Positions 55,234 to 64,000 are shown, counted from the stretch's first letter. The stretch: 64,000 nt of DNA from Burkholderia lata (GCF_902499335.1 NZ_CABVQK010000004.1:558001-622000); one strand, 5' to 3'. Program-made: numbers and translations. The notes: generated by a model not told the origin, from the letters alone.

Positions 55234-55241
55234 GCGCGTCG

Positions 55242-55940
55242 TTACTGCGCACCGGCCAGCCGGTAGCCGACGCCCGTCTCCGTCACGATGTACGCAGGCC
55301 GCCTCGGATCGCATTCCAGCTTGCGCCGCAGGTGACCGACATACACCCGCAGGTAGTGCGCATCCTTGCCGTGCGCCGCGCCCCACACCTCGTTCAGCAG
55401 GCGGTCGTGCGTGAGCGGCCGGCCCGCATGATGCGCGAGCACGGCCAGCAACCGGTATTCGATCGGACTCAGATGCACGCGCGCCCCGCCGCGCAGCACC
55501 TGGCGATCGCCGAGATCGACGGTCACGTCGCCGAAGCGCACGCACATCGCGTCGAGGCGTCCGCCGCCGGCCTGCCGCCGCAGGTGCGCGCGAATTCGCG
55601 CGATCAATTCGGCGGCGCCGAACGGCTTGGTCAGATAGTCGTCCGCGCCCGCGTCGAGCGCGGCCACCTTGTCGCTTTCCGCACTCAGCGCCGACAGCAC
55701 GATCAGCGGCGCGGCCGAGCACGCACGCAGCGCACGGATCAGTTCGGTGCCGCCCATGTCGCGCAGGTTCGTGTCCGCGATGATCAGGTCGGGACGACGT
55801 GAGCCGACGGCCGCCACGCCCGCGACGCCGGTCGCGGCCTCGCAGACGTGCATGTGTTCGGCCTTCAGCGCGACACGGACGAAATGCCGGATGAACCTGT
55901 CTTCGTCGACGATCACGATGACGACGGTCGGCTCGCTCAT
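55242..55940 (-). CDS. kdpE: KdpE-like OmpR-family response regulator
   Basis: A 232-residue regulator. The receiver domain has the acidic pair Glu13/Asp14, phosphoacceptor Asp56 (LIIADTNLRDMGG) and Lys105 (LTKPF). The winged-helix DNA-binding domain (residues about 132-230) ends HLRRKLECDPRRPAYIVTETGVGYRL, typical of KdpE. The segment after Asp56 reads NLRDMGG instead of the usual LPDMDG, so the phosphorylation loop is atypical. The start at 55940 sits in an ATGA overlap with a frame that continues upstream, as if a kdpD stop once lay there. No kdpD kinase gene is present. Confidence 0.85.
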   Translation of the reverse strand: MSEPTVVIVIVDEDRFIRHFVRVALKAEHMHVCEAATGVAGVAAVGSRRPDLIIADTNLRDMGGTELIRALRACSAAPLIVLSALSAESDKVAALDAGADDYLTKPFGAAELIARIRAHLRRQAGGGRLDAMCVRFGDVTVDLGDRQVLRGGARVHLSPIEYRLLAVLAHHAGRPLTHDRLLNEVWGAAHGKDAHYLRVYVGHLRRKLECDPRRPAYIVTETGVGYRLAGAQ

Positions 55941-55980
55941 CCGGCAGCGCCTTCGTCCGGTGCGTCATGCGCGCCCATGC

Positions 55981-58134
55981 TCAGGCCCATCCGCATGCCA
56001 CCAGCACCATGTCGATCAGCTTGATGAACGGGAACGGCAGCAGCACGCCACCGAAGCCGTACAACAGCAGGTTCCTGCGCAGCAGCGGCGCCGCGCCGAG
56101 CGGGCGATAGCGCACGCCCTTCAGCGCGAGCGGAATCAGCGCGACGATGATCAGTGCATTGAAGATCACCGCCGACAGGATCGCCGATGCCGGCGACGCG
56201 AGATGCATCACGTCGAGCACGCGCAACTGCGGATACGTCGTTGCAAACGCGGCCGGGATGATCGCGAAATATTTCGCGACGTCGTTCGCGATCGAGAACG
56301 TCGTCAGCGAACCGCGCGTCATCAGCATCTGCTTGCCGATCTCGACGATCTCGATCAGCTTCGTCGGGTTCGAGTCGAGGTCGACCATGTTGCCGGCTTC
56401 CTTCGCCGCCTGCGTACCGGTGTTCATCGCCACGGCGACGTCGGCCTGCGCGAGCGCCGGCGCGTCGTTGGTGCCGTCGCCCGTCATCGCGACGAGGCGC
56501 CCCGCGGCCTGGTGTTCGCGGATCGTCGCGAGCTTGGTTTCCGGCGTCGCTTCCGCGAGGAAATCGTCGACGCCCGCTTCTGCCGCGATCGCCGCAGCCG
56601 TCAGCCGGTTGTCGCCCGTCACCATCACCGTCTTGATCCCCATCTTGCGCAGCTCCGCGAAGCGCTCCTTGATGCCGCCCTTCACGATGTCCTTCAGCTC
56701 GATCACGCCGAGCACGCGGGCGACACCGTCGACCCGCTCCGCCACCGCGAGCGGCGTGCTGCCGCGACGCGCGATGTCGGTCACGACCGCTTCGACTTCG
56801 CGCGTGACGCGGCCACCGTGGGACTCGACGTAATGCTTGATCGCGTCCGCCGCGCCTTTGCGGATCTCGCGGCCCGGTGCCCCGGAGGAAGTCCCCGTGT
56901 GGGAAAGGTCGACGCCGCTCATCCGCGTCTGCGCGCTGAACGACAGGAACACCGGATGCAGCGCCTGCATGTCGCGCTCGCGCAGGTTGAAGCGCTGCTT
57001 CGCGAGCACGACGATGCTGCGGCCTTCCGGCGTTTCGTCGGCAAGCGACGACAGCTGCGCGGCATCGGCCAGCGCTTCCTCGGTCACGAATGGCGCGGGC
57101 ACGAACGCCGATGCCTGGCGGTTGCCGAGCGTGATCGTGCCGGTCTTGTCGAGCAGCAGCACGTCGACGTCGCCGGCCGCTTCCACCGCGCGGCCCGACG
57201 TCGCGATCACGTTCGCCTGCATCATCCGGCTCATCCCGGCCACGCCGATCGCGGACAACAACCCACCGATCGTCGTCGGAATCAGGCACACGAGCAGCGC
57301 GACGAGCGCGGTGATCGTCACGACGTGGCCGGCCTTCATCGCTTCGACCGCGAACGCCGAGAACGGCAGCAAGGTGGCGGTCGCGAGCAGCATCACGATC
57401 GTCAAGGCGACGAGCAGGATCGTCAGCGCGATCTCGTTCGGCGTCTTCTTGCGCTTCGCGCCTTCGACCATTGCAATCATCCGGTCGAGGAACGCCTCGC
57501 CCGGATTGACGGCAACCCGCACGACGATCCAGTCGGACAGCACGCGCGTGCCGCCCGTCACCGACGAGAAGTCGCCGCCCGACTCGCGGATCACCGGCGC
57601 GGATTCACCGGTAATCGCCGATTCGTCGACCGACGCGACGCCTTCGATCACGTCGCCATCGGCCGGGATCGTGTCGCCGGTTTCGACGAGCACGACGTCG
57701 CCCTTGCGCAGGTCGGTGGACGCCATCACCTCGACGGCCGCCTTCGCATGCGGGGCCGCGAGCTTTTTCGCGACCACGTTGTGTTTCGCACTGCGCAGCG
57801 ATGCGGCCTGCGCCTTCGAACGCCCTTCCGCGAGCGCCTCGGCGAAGTTCGCGAACAGCACGGTGAACCACAACCACAGCGCGATTGCGACGATGAAGCC
57901 GGCAGGCGCTTCGGCCTGGCCGAACAGCGCGGCAATCCACAGGATCGTGGTCAGGATGCTGCCGACGTACACGCAGAACATCACCGGGTTGCGGAACTGC
58001 GTGCGTGGCGTGAGTTTCCGGAACGAATCGGCGATCGCCGGGCGCACGAGTGCGGGATCGAACATCGAGCGCGCGGCCGTGCGCGCATGGCCCGGCTGCG
58101 CGGAGCGCGGACCTGTCACGGGTGCGAGAGACAT
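55981..58134 (-). CDS. kdpB: KdpB P-type ATPase subunit without KdpA or KdpC
   Basis: A 717-residue, full-length potassium-transporting ATPase B subunit. The actuator has TGES ([12 protein letters not shown]), the phosphorylation site is DKTGT ([15 protein letters not shown]), and the hinge [12 protein letters not shown] is intact, so the catalytic core looks functional. AAGGAAA precedes the ATG. In every standard kdp operon kdpA comes before and kdpC after. Here the 291 bases upstream (58135-58425) hold no kdpA and only 40 bases separate the end from kdpE. KdpB alone should not move K+, so it is either a leftover or works with subunits encoded elsewhere. Confidence 0.9.
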   Translation of the reverse strand: MSLAPVTGPRSAQPGHARTAARSMFDPALVRPAIADSFRKLTPRTQFRNPVMFCVYVGSILTTILWIAALFGQAEAPAGFIVAIALWLWFTVLFANFAEALAEGRSKAQAASLRSAKHNVVAKKLAAPHAKAAVEVMASTDLRKGDVVLVETGDTIPADGDVIEGVASVDESAITGESAPVIRESGGDFSSVTGGTRVLSDWIVVRVAVNPGEAFLDRMIAMVEGAKRKKTPNEIALTILLVALTIVMLLATATLLPFSAFAVEAMKAGHVVTITALVALLVCLIPTTIGGLLSAIGVAGMSRMMQANVIATSGRAVEAAGDVDVLLLDKTGTITLGNRQASAFVPAPFVTEEALADAAQLSSLADETPEGRSIVVLAKQRFNLRERDMQALHPVFLSFSAQTRMSGVDLSHTGTSSGAPGREIRKGAADAIKHYVESHGGRVTREVEAVVTDIARRGSTPLAVAERVDGVARVLGVIELKDIVKGGIKERFAELRKMGIKTVMVTGDNRLTAAAIAAEAGVDDFLAEATPETKLATIREHQAAGRLVAMTGDGTNDAPALAQADVAVAMNTGTQAAKEAGNMVDLDSNPTKLIEIVEIGKQMLMTRGSLTTFSIANDVAKYFAIIPAAFATTYPQLRVLDVMHLASPASAILSAVIFNALIIVALIPLALKGVRYRPLGAAPLLRRNLLLYGFGGVLLPFPFIKLIDMVLVACGWA

Positions 58135-58425
58135 GGCGGTTTCCTTTTGCCGGCACGCCCCGCGCAGCGGCATCCGGCATCGGTCAGGCGAGCCGGCTGC
58201 CTGCGCGCGTTCTCGCGTGCGGCCTCCGTTTCCACGCAACCATCTTATGAAGGTTCGCGTGAAGATCGCGGCAAAGGATCGCGTCAGGGCATAAAAAGCG
58301 CGTAAACGCCGGTTTCGCCGCAGCGCGGCGGGGGTGTCTCAAGGGCCGTACACGAGCGGGAGCGCCACACTCCGCTCATACGACGTTTACGCGGCAAAGC
58401 AGGAATAGGAACCGGGGCGCACCGT

Positions 58426-59214
58426 TCAGCCGAACGTGTAGCGCCCGTGCTGGCGCGGTCGCCACGGCGACGACCGGCAACTCGCGGCACCGGCCGCGCG
58501 TCGTGCCGCCCAGCCTGCGCCGCGGCGCACGTGCTGGCCGCGCCTTGCCACCGTGACCACGCGCGACGGCAACGCATACGCAAGACGCCGCACGGCCGCC
58601 ACGCGCGCGGCCATGCGCGACGCCGGCGACACGCGGCGCGCGACCTGCGCGACGGGCCGCTTGCAGAGGATCGCGCTGTCGTAGCACTTGCCGTCGAAGC
58701 GCATCACGTCGACGACGTCGAAACCCTGCGCGCCGTAGAACGCGAGCAGGTGCGACGCGGGATTCGGCGTATCGAGCGCGAGCAGCGCATAACCGCGCAA
58801 CGCGGCCCACTGCTCGGCGAACGACAGCAGCAACGCGCCGATCCCGCGGCTCTGGCAAGCGGGGTCCACCGCCACCTGCCGCACGCTCGCAACGCCTTCG
58901 CGCCGGTACAGCGAGCACGCCGACGTCGGATCGGTCGCATACAGCGTGGCCGTGCCGATCACGCGCCCGCCGCACACGGCGACGTAGCACTCGCCCGCTT
59001 CCGCGCGGCGGCGGGTGACGTCCTCGCTCTGGTCGACGCACGTGCAGTTGAGCCCCATTGCGCCGAGCCGCGCGAACGCGCGATGCAGCATCGGTGTGAG
59101 TTGTTCATAGCTGTCGAAGGCCGGATCGAAACGCCGCACGATCACCCGATCGGCGCACACGGAAGGTGGCGCAGCGGGCGTGTGTTCGGCGATCGCGTTC
59201 CAGGGTATCGACAT
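58426..59214 (-). CDS. GNAT family acetyltransferase with an Arg-rich tail
   Basis: A 262-residue protein. The acetyl-CoA site is VRQVAVDPACQSRGIGALLLSFAEQ (V-x-P..Q-x-R-G-x-G) at about residues 115-140, and the rest of the GNAT fold runs from about 25 to 175. The last 85 residues are Arg/Ala-rich and do not look like a known domain. The ATG at 59214 is preferred because GGAG is 7 bases before it; the ATG at 59220 is also possible. The substrate is unknown. It is upstream of kdpB on the same strand, 291 bases away. Confidence 0.78.
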   Translation of the reverse strand: MSIPWNAIAEHTPAAPPSVCADRVIVRRFDPAFDSYEQLTPMLHRAFARLGAMGLNCTCVDQSEDVTRRRAEAGECYVAVCGGRVIGTATLYATDPTSACSLYRREGVASVRQVAVDPACQSRGIGALLLSFAEQWAALRGYALLALDTPNPASHLLAFYGAQGFDVVDVMRFDGKCYDSAILCKRPVAQVARRVSPASRMAARVAAVRRLAYALPSRVVTVARRGQHVRRGAGWAARRAAGAASCRSSPWRPRQHGRYTFG

Positions 59215-59493
59215 TGCCATGCTCCGTGGTTGGGATGCCCGAAGTCTATGAGCGCGCCGACCGCCCTCGCAAGAAAAAATGTCGTAAAAGTTTGGAGAAA
59301 TGCGCGCGGGAGAGAGGGTGGCGACGGTGCGTGCCGCGCCGCTGCGCGCGTCGTTGCGAACGCATGACGGAACGCCGATCGTTGTTTGCGCAAGCAACGC
59401 ATCCCGCGGACAGATCACGCGCCGGCGAACGCCGTTGACACATGCGGCGACGCCCTCCAGACTCGCTGGTTCCTCTCCTCATCGAGCGCGCTC

Positions 59494-59799
59494 ATGGTCA
59501 CCTGCTTCCTTCGCTACGTCATCGATCCGTACAAGCTCGACCAGTTCGAAACGTACGGCAAGATGTGGATTCCGCTCGTCGAGAAGTTCGGCGGCACGCA
59601 TCACGGCTACTTCCTGCCGTCCGAAGGGACGAACAACATCGCGCTCGCGATGTTCTCGTTCCCGAGCCTCGCCGAATACGAGCGCTACCGCGAACGCTCG
59701 ATGGACGATCCGGCCTGCCAGGCCGCGTTCCGCTACGCCGAGGAAACGCGCTGCATCGTCAGCTACGAACGCAGCTTCTTCCGGCCGGTGTTCGAGTAA
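59494..59799 (+). CDS. NIPSNAP family protein
   Basis: A 101-residue ferredoxin-like-fold protein. The pattern CFLRYVIDPYKLDQFETYGKMWIPLVEKFGGTHHGYFLPSEG is the NIPSNAP signature, and the protein ends with SYERSFFRPVFE. Members are small stress-related proteins of unknown reaction. The ATG at 59494 is where homology starts. The 279-base gap before it holds no other gene I can see. Confidence 0.87.
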   Translation: MVTCFLRYVIDPYKLDQFETYGKMWIPLVEKFGGTHHGYFLPSEGTNNIALAMFSFPSLAEYERYRERSMDDPACQAAFRYAEETRCIVSYERSFFRPVFE

Positions 59800-59845
59800 C
59801 GGGCAACAGCCCGGCGCATCGCGCCCCTTTTTCCTGACCCGGACG

Positions 59846-59914
59846 AAAAAAAGCCCCGCCTGCATCCGCGCGGCGGGGCCAACCCATGTCAGTAGAGACA
59901 TCATGGAGGAGACG
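59846..59914 (-). ncRNA. Candidate small RNA with anti-Shine-Dalgarno stretch and intrinsic terminator
   Basis: On the minus strand a perfect stem (GGCGGGGC at 59872-59879 with GCCCCGCC at 59853-59860 in plus coordinates) is followed by seven T residues (59846-59852): a classic intrinsic terminator. No minus-strand gene lies upstream, as the next gene (60111) is on the plus strand. Between a promoter-like pair at 59920-59948 and the terminator is a 69-base segment opening CGTCTCCTCCATGATGTC. It has an exposed CTCCTCC that could pair with ribosome sites and a short hairpin (TGTC-tctact-GACA). This fits an Hfq-type regulatory RNA. Confidence 0.5.
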
Positions 59915-59919
59915 GGCCC

Positions 59920-59948
59920 ATCTTATCGACCACGGCCCGCCGTCCCAA
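59920..59948 (-). promoter_or_regulatory. Promoter-like pair for the candidate small RNA
   Basis: On the minus strand TTGGGA (59943-59948) and TAAGAT (59920-59925) are separated by 17 bases. Each matches four of six positions of the sigma-70 consensus. The predicted start is near 59913. Confidence 0.35.
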
Positions 59949-60110
59949 CCAAGCATTTCTGCTATCGATCTGGGCGGCCGCGCACACGATTGCCCCTGCC
60001 GCGCGGCATATCGATAGAACGAAAAGTCGTTTTCAGAGTGGCGGCGGGGTCGTTACCATCTGGTTTTAAGCCTGTGCTTAGCCGGGCAAGCCATCCCCAA
60101 GGAGCGCCCC

Positions 60111-60761
60111 TTGACTGCATTCGATCAACACCGCCGCCCGTTCGTTGTCGGCATTGGCGGTACCACCCGGGCAGCGTCGTCGACCGAACGTGCGCTGTCG
60201 TTCGCGTTGCGCGGTGCGCAGGCGGCCGGCGCACGCACGCGCCTGTTCGACGGCCCGTTCCTGCATACGCTGCCGCACTACGCTCCCGAACACAAAACGC
60301 TGACCGACGCACAGCGCGAACTGATCGACGCCGTGCGCCAGGCCGACGCGATCATCATCGCGACGCCCGGCTATCACGGCGGCGTCTCCGGCCTCGTGAA
60401 GAACGCACTCGACACGCTCGAGGAACTGCGCGCGGACGATCGCCCCTATCTCGACGGTCGCGCGGTTGGGCTGATCGTCACCGCCTACGGCTGGCAGGCG
60501 GCCGGCACCGTGCTGACGTCGCTGCGTTCGATCGTGCATGCGCTGCGCGGCTGGCCGACGCCGTTCGGCGCGACCGTGAACACGCTCGAAACGCGCTTCG
60601 ACAGCGCCGACAGCTGCTCGGATCCGAAGGTCGTTGCCCAACTCGAGACGGTCGGCGCGCAAGCGGCCGAGTTCGCGCTCGCGTTCGCATCGCATCGCGC
60701 GACCTCGCATGCGGCATCGGTCGACGCGCTTGCGCCCGTGCTGAAGATCGCCAACCAGTAA
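60111..60761 (+). CDS. NADPH-dependent FMN reductase family protein
   Basis: A 216-residue flavodoxin-like reductase. The FMN phosphate loop is VGIGGTTRAASSTERAL and the second flavin segment is IATPGYHGGVSGLVKNALDTLEEL, both hallmarks of the family. It uses a TTG start at 60111 with AAGGAG 6 bases upstream. Such enzymes supply reduced FMN to two-component oxygenases or reduce quinones. No oxygenase is adjacent, so the partner is unknown. Confidence 0.9.
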   Translation: MTAFDQHRRPFVVGIGGTTRAASSTERALSFALRGAQAAGARTRLFDGPFLHTLPHYAPEHKTLTDAQRELIDAVRQADAIIIATPGYHGGVSGLVKNALDTLEELRADDRPYLDGRAVGLIVTAYGWQAAGTVLTSLRSIVHALRGWPTPFGATVNTLETRFDSADSCSDPKVVAQLETVGAQAAEFALAFASHRATSHAASVDALAPVLKIANQ

Positions 60762-60998
60762 TTTCCCCGCCCTCCACCGCCCGCGCCCGGCCGACCACGT
60801 TCGCCGGCGCGGGCGGTGCACATTCGGATGAGCGTGCCACGCGCCGTGCACGCCGACGCTTCTCCCCGGTTGCCCTTTCCCCGCATCGCGCGCCGATAAC
60901 GATTCAGCCCGCCGCGTGATTTGCATTGGCCGAAAGATTGGTTCACGCCGTGGGCGGGTTTTCGTACGCTGAACCTCCGAACTTTCTCCGCGCACGCC

Positions 60999-61217
60999 AT
61001 GAACCGTACGATCCGCTACAAGGGCTACGAAGTCGCCCCCGCTGCCGCCCGGTTGCCGAACGGGCTGTTCGCCGCCAACCTGACGATCGAGAAGGCAAGC
61101 GGCGGCCCGTCGCCGCGCGCCGTTTCATTCGACGCGATCGATTTCTTCTTCGAGGAAGAGCACGCGCTGGCCTACGCGTCCCGCTGGGGCCGCCTCTGGG
61201 TCGACACGAACGCGTGA
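60999..61217 (+). CDS. Small conserved protein of unknown function
   Basis: A 72-residue protein (NRTIRYKGYEVAPAAARLPNG at the N-terminus). The alternating pattern of the first part and the DAIDFFFEEEHALAYASRWGRLWVD end suggest a small alpha/beta fold, with a strand-rich start and an acidic helix. I do not recognise the family. Codon use is like that of real genes. It lies between the FMN reductase and ferritin-like genes with ordinary gaps. Confidence 0.65.
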   Translation: MNRTIRYKGYEVAPAAARLPNGLFAANLTIEKASGGPSPRAVSFDAIDFFFEEEHALAYASRWGRLWVDTNA

Positions 61218-61312
61218 CGCACGCCTGGCCGGCGTGCGCATGGCCGCTCGAAAATACGCGTTTACGGAAGCTATGCAAGAATCTTTCGACCCGTAATCGC
61301 ATAACAACAGCC

Positions 61313-62215
61313 ATGAGTGACACGCTGCAGGAAGCGCATGCAGCAGCAGATCACGCAATGCGCAACTGGACCTTCGAGAGGCAAGGTCCGGTCCGGATCG
61401 GTTCCGATGCGCACATGCAGATGTTCTGCCGCATGCTGCTCGACACACACAACCCGTACAAGCCGGCGGTGATCGACTGGCCGCCGCTCACGCCCGCCGA
61501 GCTCAAGCGGCTCACGTCGCTACCGATCTGGGACATCGCGGTGCAGACCGAGGGCCGCGCATCGATCCGCGTGGCAACCTATGCGGCGACCATCGGCGAT
61601 CCGCTGCTGCGCCGCGCGCTCGAGATGGACGGCGGCGAGGAAGCGCGCCACAAGGTCGTGCTGTCGAAGCTCGTCGAGGCATACGGCATCCGGCTCGCCC
61701 CCGAGCCGGCGTACCCTGCGCCGAAAGATCCCGAGTGGTGGTGGATCGTCACGGGCTTCAGCGAATGCATCGACAGCTTCTTCGCGTTCGGCCTGTTTCG
61801 TTCCGCGCAGCGCTCCGGCTACTTCCCGCCCGAACTCGTCGACACCTTCGAGCCGGTGATCCAGGAAGAAGGCCGCCACATCCTGTTCTTCGTGAACTGG
61901 TATGCATGGTACTGGCGCAGTCTGCCGTGGTGGCGCCGGCCGTGGTTCTTCGCGCGGGTCGCGGCCGTGTGGGTGCATTTGATCCGGGAACGCATCGGCA
62001 TCGCGCGCGGCATCGATTCCGATGGCGTCGCGCGTGACGCGAACTTTCCGGCGACCGGCACCGCCGACATCGGCGACGCGCTCAACCCGCGCGAGTTGAT
62101 CGAACTGTGTCTCACCGAGAACGACCGGCGGATGGCCGGCTACGACAAGCGCCTGCTGCGCCCGATGTTCGTGCCGCGCATGGCGCGGCTCGCGCTGCGG
62201 TTTCTCAAGAAGTAA
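61313..62215 (+). CDS. Ferritin-like di-iron domain protein
   Basis: A 300-residue protein. Two ExxH pairs typical of di-iron carboxylate helices are present: DGGEEARHKVVL (about residue 110) and IQEEGRHILFFVNW (about residue 187). A Trp-rich segment (WYAWYWRSLPWWRRPWFF) suggests contact with the membrane. The start at 61313 is preferred by homology; the frame is open far upstream. It may be an oxidase or hydroxylase of the ferritin-like superfamily. The substrate is unknown. A strong hairpin follows. Confidence 0.78.
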   Translation: MSDTLQEAHAAADHAMRNWTFERQGPVRIGSDAHMQMFCRMLLDTHNPYKPAVIDWPPLTPAELKRLTSLPIWDIAVQTEGRASIRVATYAATIGDPLLRRALEMDGGEEARHKVVLSKLVEAYGIRLAPEPAYPAPKDPEWWWIVTGFSECIDSFFAFGLFRSAQRSGYFPPELVDTFEPVIQEEGRHILFFVNWYAWYWRSLPWWRRPWFFARVAAVWVHLIRERIGIARGIDSDGVARDANFPATGTADIGDALNPRELIELCLTENDRRMAGYDKRLLRPMFVPRMARLALRFLKK

Positions 62216-62240
62216 GGCAGCCGCTCCGGGCAAAGGCCCG

Positions 62241-62266
62241 GTTGCCCGGTCGGGCGACCGGGCAAC
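62241..62266 (+). terminator. Hairpin after the ferritin-like gene
   Basis: GTTGCCCGGTC and GACCGGGCAAC form a perfect 11-base-pair stem with a GGGC loop, 26 bases after the stop. No T-run follows, so termination may be weak or Rho-assisted. Confidence 0.55.
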
Positions 62267-63366
62267 GACCAGCCTGACCCGTGCACGCGGCCAGCGATAC
62301 GCAGCGACCGGAGCAGTCGTTTGGCTCCGTGCTCCACGCCCCGTTCGAACCTCGATGCACGCACGTCGCACCTGCATGGCGAGCCGCATCACTTGGGCTA
62401 CCCTGCCCGCCCACCCGCTCGAAGTCGCCCGATCGCATGCGGTGCGGAACCTCGTCCACCCGCCTCCGCCTGCCGGATGTGGCACATCCGATACATTTAT
62501 TCCCGCCCTTTTTTCTGCGGCGCTTTGGGGCGTATGGACAAATTGTCACGCCCAGGATTTGACAATTCGGGAACGTTGCCGCCGACGTCAAGCCGCGTCT
62601 TTAACAACCTGTCGCCAGCACGCGCACGGCTGACGCAGGTCACGCCTCCCGCACGGTTTCGCCTCCTCTTCGAACCCCGCACGAATATCAACAATTCCGA
62701 AACAGTCAATAGGACAAATTCGAAAGATGAATGATGACGGCCCGGCCCACCGCCCAGTAGCACTTTTTTACAAATTCGACGAGCCGACCAGCCCGGAACG
62801 CCCGTCACACGGGCCATCGCGGCGAGCGAGATGCGCATATCAGCACAGTCCCAGGTTCGATATTTCAAATTAAATTGATTTTCAGATAATCAACAAAATA
62901 AACAGAAAATCATCACTCAAATCCAGAATTAATAAATTAACGAGGTGGCAACCACATTATCCATCTGCGCAGCCACATACATTACAAAACAGAAAGACGC
63001 GCTCATTCCGCAAACGTTTGCTATTTCATTTGTCTTACGTTTGAGCCATCCCCATGTGTGACCTGCCGCACAAAACAATCGCAACACATTAATTTTTATA
63101 CAAAATATTGCCTTCCCGCAGAAAAATTCCAATCCTTCAATAAACATTCTTACATCTTTCGAATGCATTCATCGCTGATACATCAAAACGCGATGTATTA
63201 ACCATCCTTTAACTTTCAAAACGCGCTATTTATCACTTTTTATCAATCTAAAAAAACCTCCTCCAATAAACTCCGCCCATCAATTTTGAGATTCGCGCGA
63301 GCGCACGGAGTATTCCTCTAACGAAAGAGACCGGTGTGTGGCGTGCATATTTGGAGGTAGCAGGAC
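62267..63366. other. Gene-poor, increasingly AT-rich region upstream of an adhesin gene
   Basis: About 1.1 kb without a convincing gene. The first half is ordinary GC-rich sequence. From about 62850 to 63260 it becomes strongly AT-rich, with runs such as aattaataaattaac and tttttatacaaaatattg, unlike the rest of the window. This is the pattern of a silenced or transferred promoter region (H-NS-like proteins prefer it). It contains a GAATGCATTC palindrome at 63161-63170 and the dyad at 63178-63198. A 79-codon minus-strand frame inside it is probably spurious. Confidence 0.6.
63178..63198. promoter_or_regulatory. Inverted repeat upstream of the adhesin gene
   Basis: ATACATC-aaaacgc-GATGTAT is a perfect 7-base dyad with a 7-base spacer, 169 bases before the adhesin start, in the AT-rich tract. 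It is a candidate operator for a TetR- or GntR-like regulator of the adhesin. Confidence 0.4.
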
Positions 63367-64000
63367 ATGAACCGCTCATACCGCTCGATCTGGAACGAAG
63401 CCCTTGGCGCCTGGGTCGCAGCGTCCGAACACGATACGGCACGGGGCAAGCCGAACAAGTCGGCTGTCGTGAAGGCCGTCGCGGCCGCTGTGCTCGTCGC
63501 GGGAGCGGCCGCCGGCAACGTCGCGCATGCGCAATACTCCGCAGGCGGTGGCACGACGCCAATCGGCGCCACTCAAGCAATTGCAATCGGCGGAAACGGC
63601 GGTAGCACGACGACGGCCAGCGGGTCGACGTCGATCGCGATCGGTGCAAACGCAACGGCATCGGGCAACTATTCCCAGGCATTCGGTCAGGCCACGACGG
63701 CTACCGGCTTAAGCGCGATCGCCATGGGCTCCGGCGCGAAGTCGCTGAACACGGGCTCGACGGCCGTCGGCAACGACACCACGGCATCGGGCTCGAGCGC
63801 GATTGCGATCGGGGGCGGCAACAGCTCGGGAACGGGCGGCGCGGTGGCGTCCGGCACCAACTCGATCGCGCTCGGCCGCTTCTCGAATGCGTCGGCCAGC
63901 GGCGCGAACGCAATCGGCAACAACGCGACCGCCACAGGCACCGACTCCATCGCTTTCGGCACCAACGCCACGGCGAACAATACTTCCGTGGCACTCGGCC
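63367..64000 (+). CDS. Trimeric autotransporter adhesin (partial, N-terminal part)
   Basis: The first 211 codons of a large surface adhesin that continues past the right edge. The start MNRSYRSIWNEALGAWVAAS is the extended signal peptide region (ESPR) found in type V secreted trimeric adhesins, followed by a hydrophobic core ending AHAQ (about residue 56). From residue about 75 on there are YadA-like head repeats of about 14 residues (SIAIGANATASGNYSQAFGQ; AIAMGSGAKSLNTGSTAVGN). GGAGG precedes the ATG by 9 bases. It should assemble as a trimeric coiled-coil stalk with a head, anchored by a C-terminal barrel not in the window, and mediate adhesion or serum resistance. Confidence 0.92.
   Translation, partial: MNRSYRSIWNEALGAWVAASEHDTARGKPNKSAVVKAVAAAVLVAGAAAGNVAHAQYSAGGGTTPIGATQAIAIGGNGGSTTTASGSTSIAIGANATASGNYSQAFGQATTATGLSAIAMGSGAKSLNTGSTAVGNDTTASGSSAIAIGGGNSSGTGGAVASGTNSIALGRFSNASASGANAIGNNATATGTDSIAFGTNATANNTSVALG

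Noticed and set aside
62929..63168. 79-codon minus-strand frame in the AT-rich gap
   Set aside because: No ribosome site or recognisable family; open frames of this length are expected by chance, and the tract looks regulatory.
1..64000. tRNA, rRNA, CRISPR array, prophage, IS transposase
   Set aside because: None recognised on either strand; the hairpins seen do not have tRNA features and no regularly spaced repeats occur.

Overview
The window is about 64 kb of GC-rich, densely coded DNA. Gene content and codon use point to Burkholderia, most likely the Burkholderia cepacia complex. A secondary replicon (chromosome 2) is plausible, because the window is mostly catabolism, transport and regulation with few housekeeping genes. 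This is an inference from gene content only. I saw no tRNA, rRNA, CRISPR array, phage or transposase gene.

Layout. 0-10 kb: the N-terminus of a probable alpha-2-macroglobulin-like protein, a LolC/E-type permease without LolD, an orphan unknown protein, a lipoprotein X-Pro peptidase preceded by a possible leader peptide and hairpin, a LysR/old-yellow-enzyme/DoxX/quinone-oxidoreductase module, and a D-2-hydroxyacid dehydrogenase. 10-18 kb: an OsmF-YehYXW-type osmoprotectant ABC importer, a small lytic transglycosylase, an LprI-like protein, and a second LysR/old-yellow-enzyme pair. 18-26 kb: a sarcosine catabolism operon (sdaA-soxBDAG-folB) with a divergent GlxA-type AraC regulator. 26-33 kb: a four-carbon acid sugar operon (GntR regulator, ltnD, otnK, otnC, MFS transporter, otnI, denD) for threonate and erythronate. 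33-36 kb: hopanoid-associated genes hpnI and hpnL.

36-44 kb is a patchwork: cytochrome b561, two DUF4148 proteins, an LpxO-like hydroxylase, a LysR gene broken by one in-frame stop, an NTF2-like protein, an ASCH protein, a MoaD-like protein paired with an Asp-box propeller, a LysR/PACE-efflux pair and a TRIC-family channel. 44-49 kb: a choline/betaine importer (choX, choW, choV) with a GbdR-like regulator. A nested inverted-repeat element lies directly upstream of the regulator. 49-55 kb: DUF2339 and DUF3999 membrane proteins and a second small transglycosylase. 55-58 kb: kdpE and kdpB without kdpA, kdpC or kdpD. 58-62 kb: GNAT, NIPSNAP, FMN reductase and ferritin-like genes, with a candidate small RNA on the minus strand. 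62.2-63.4 kb is an AT-rich gap leading into a trimeric autotransporter adhesin that runs off the right edge.

The common theme is quaternary amine use. Osmoprotectant import, choline import and sarcosine oxidation to glycine and serine/pyruvate all lie within 40 kb, with two GlxA-type regulators. The most unusual signals are the nested palindromic element forming the gbdR leader, the stripped kdpB-kdpE locus, and the candidate small RNA near 59.9 kb.
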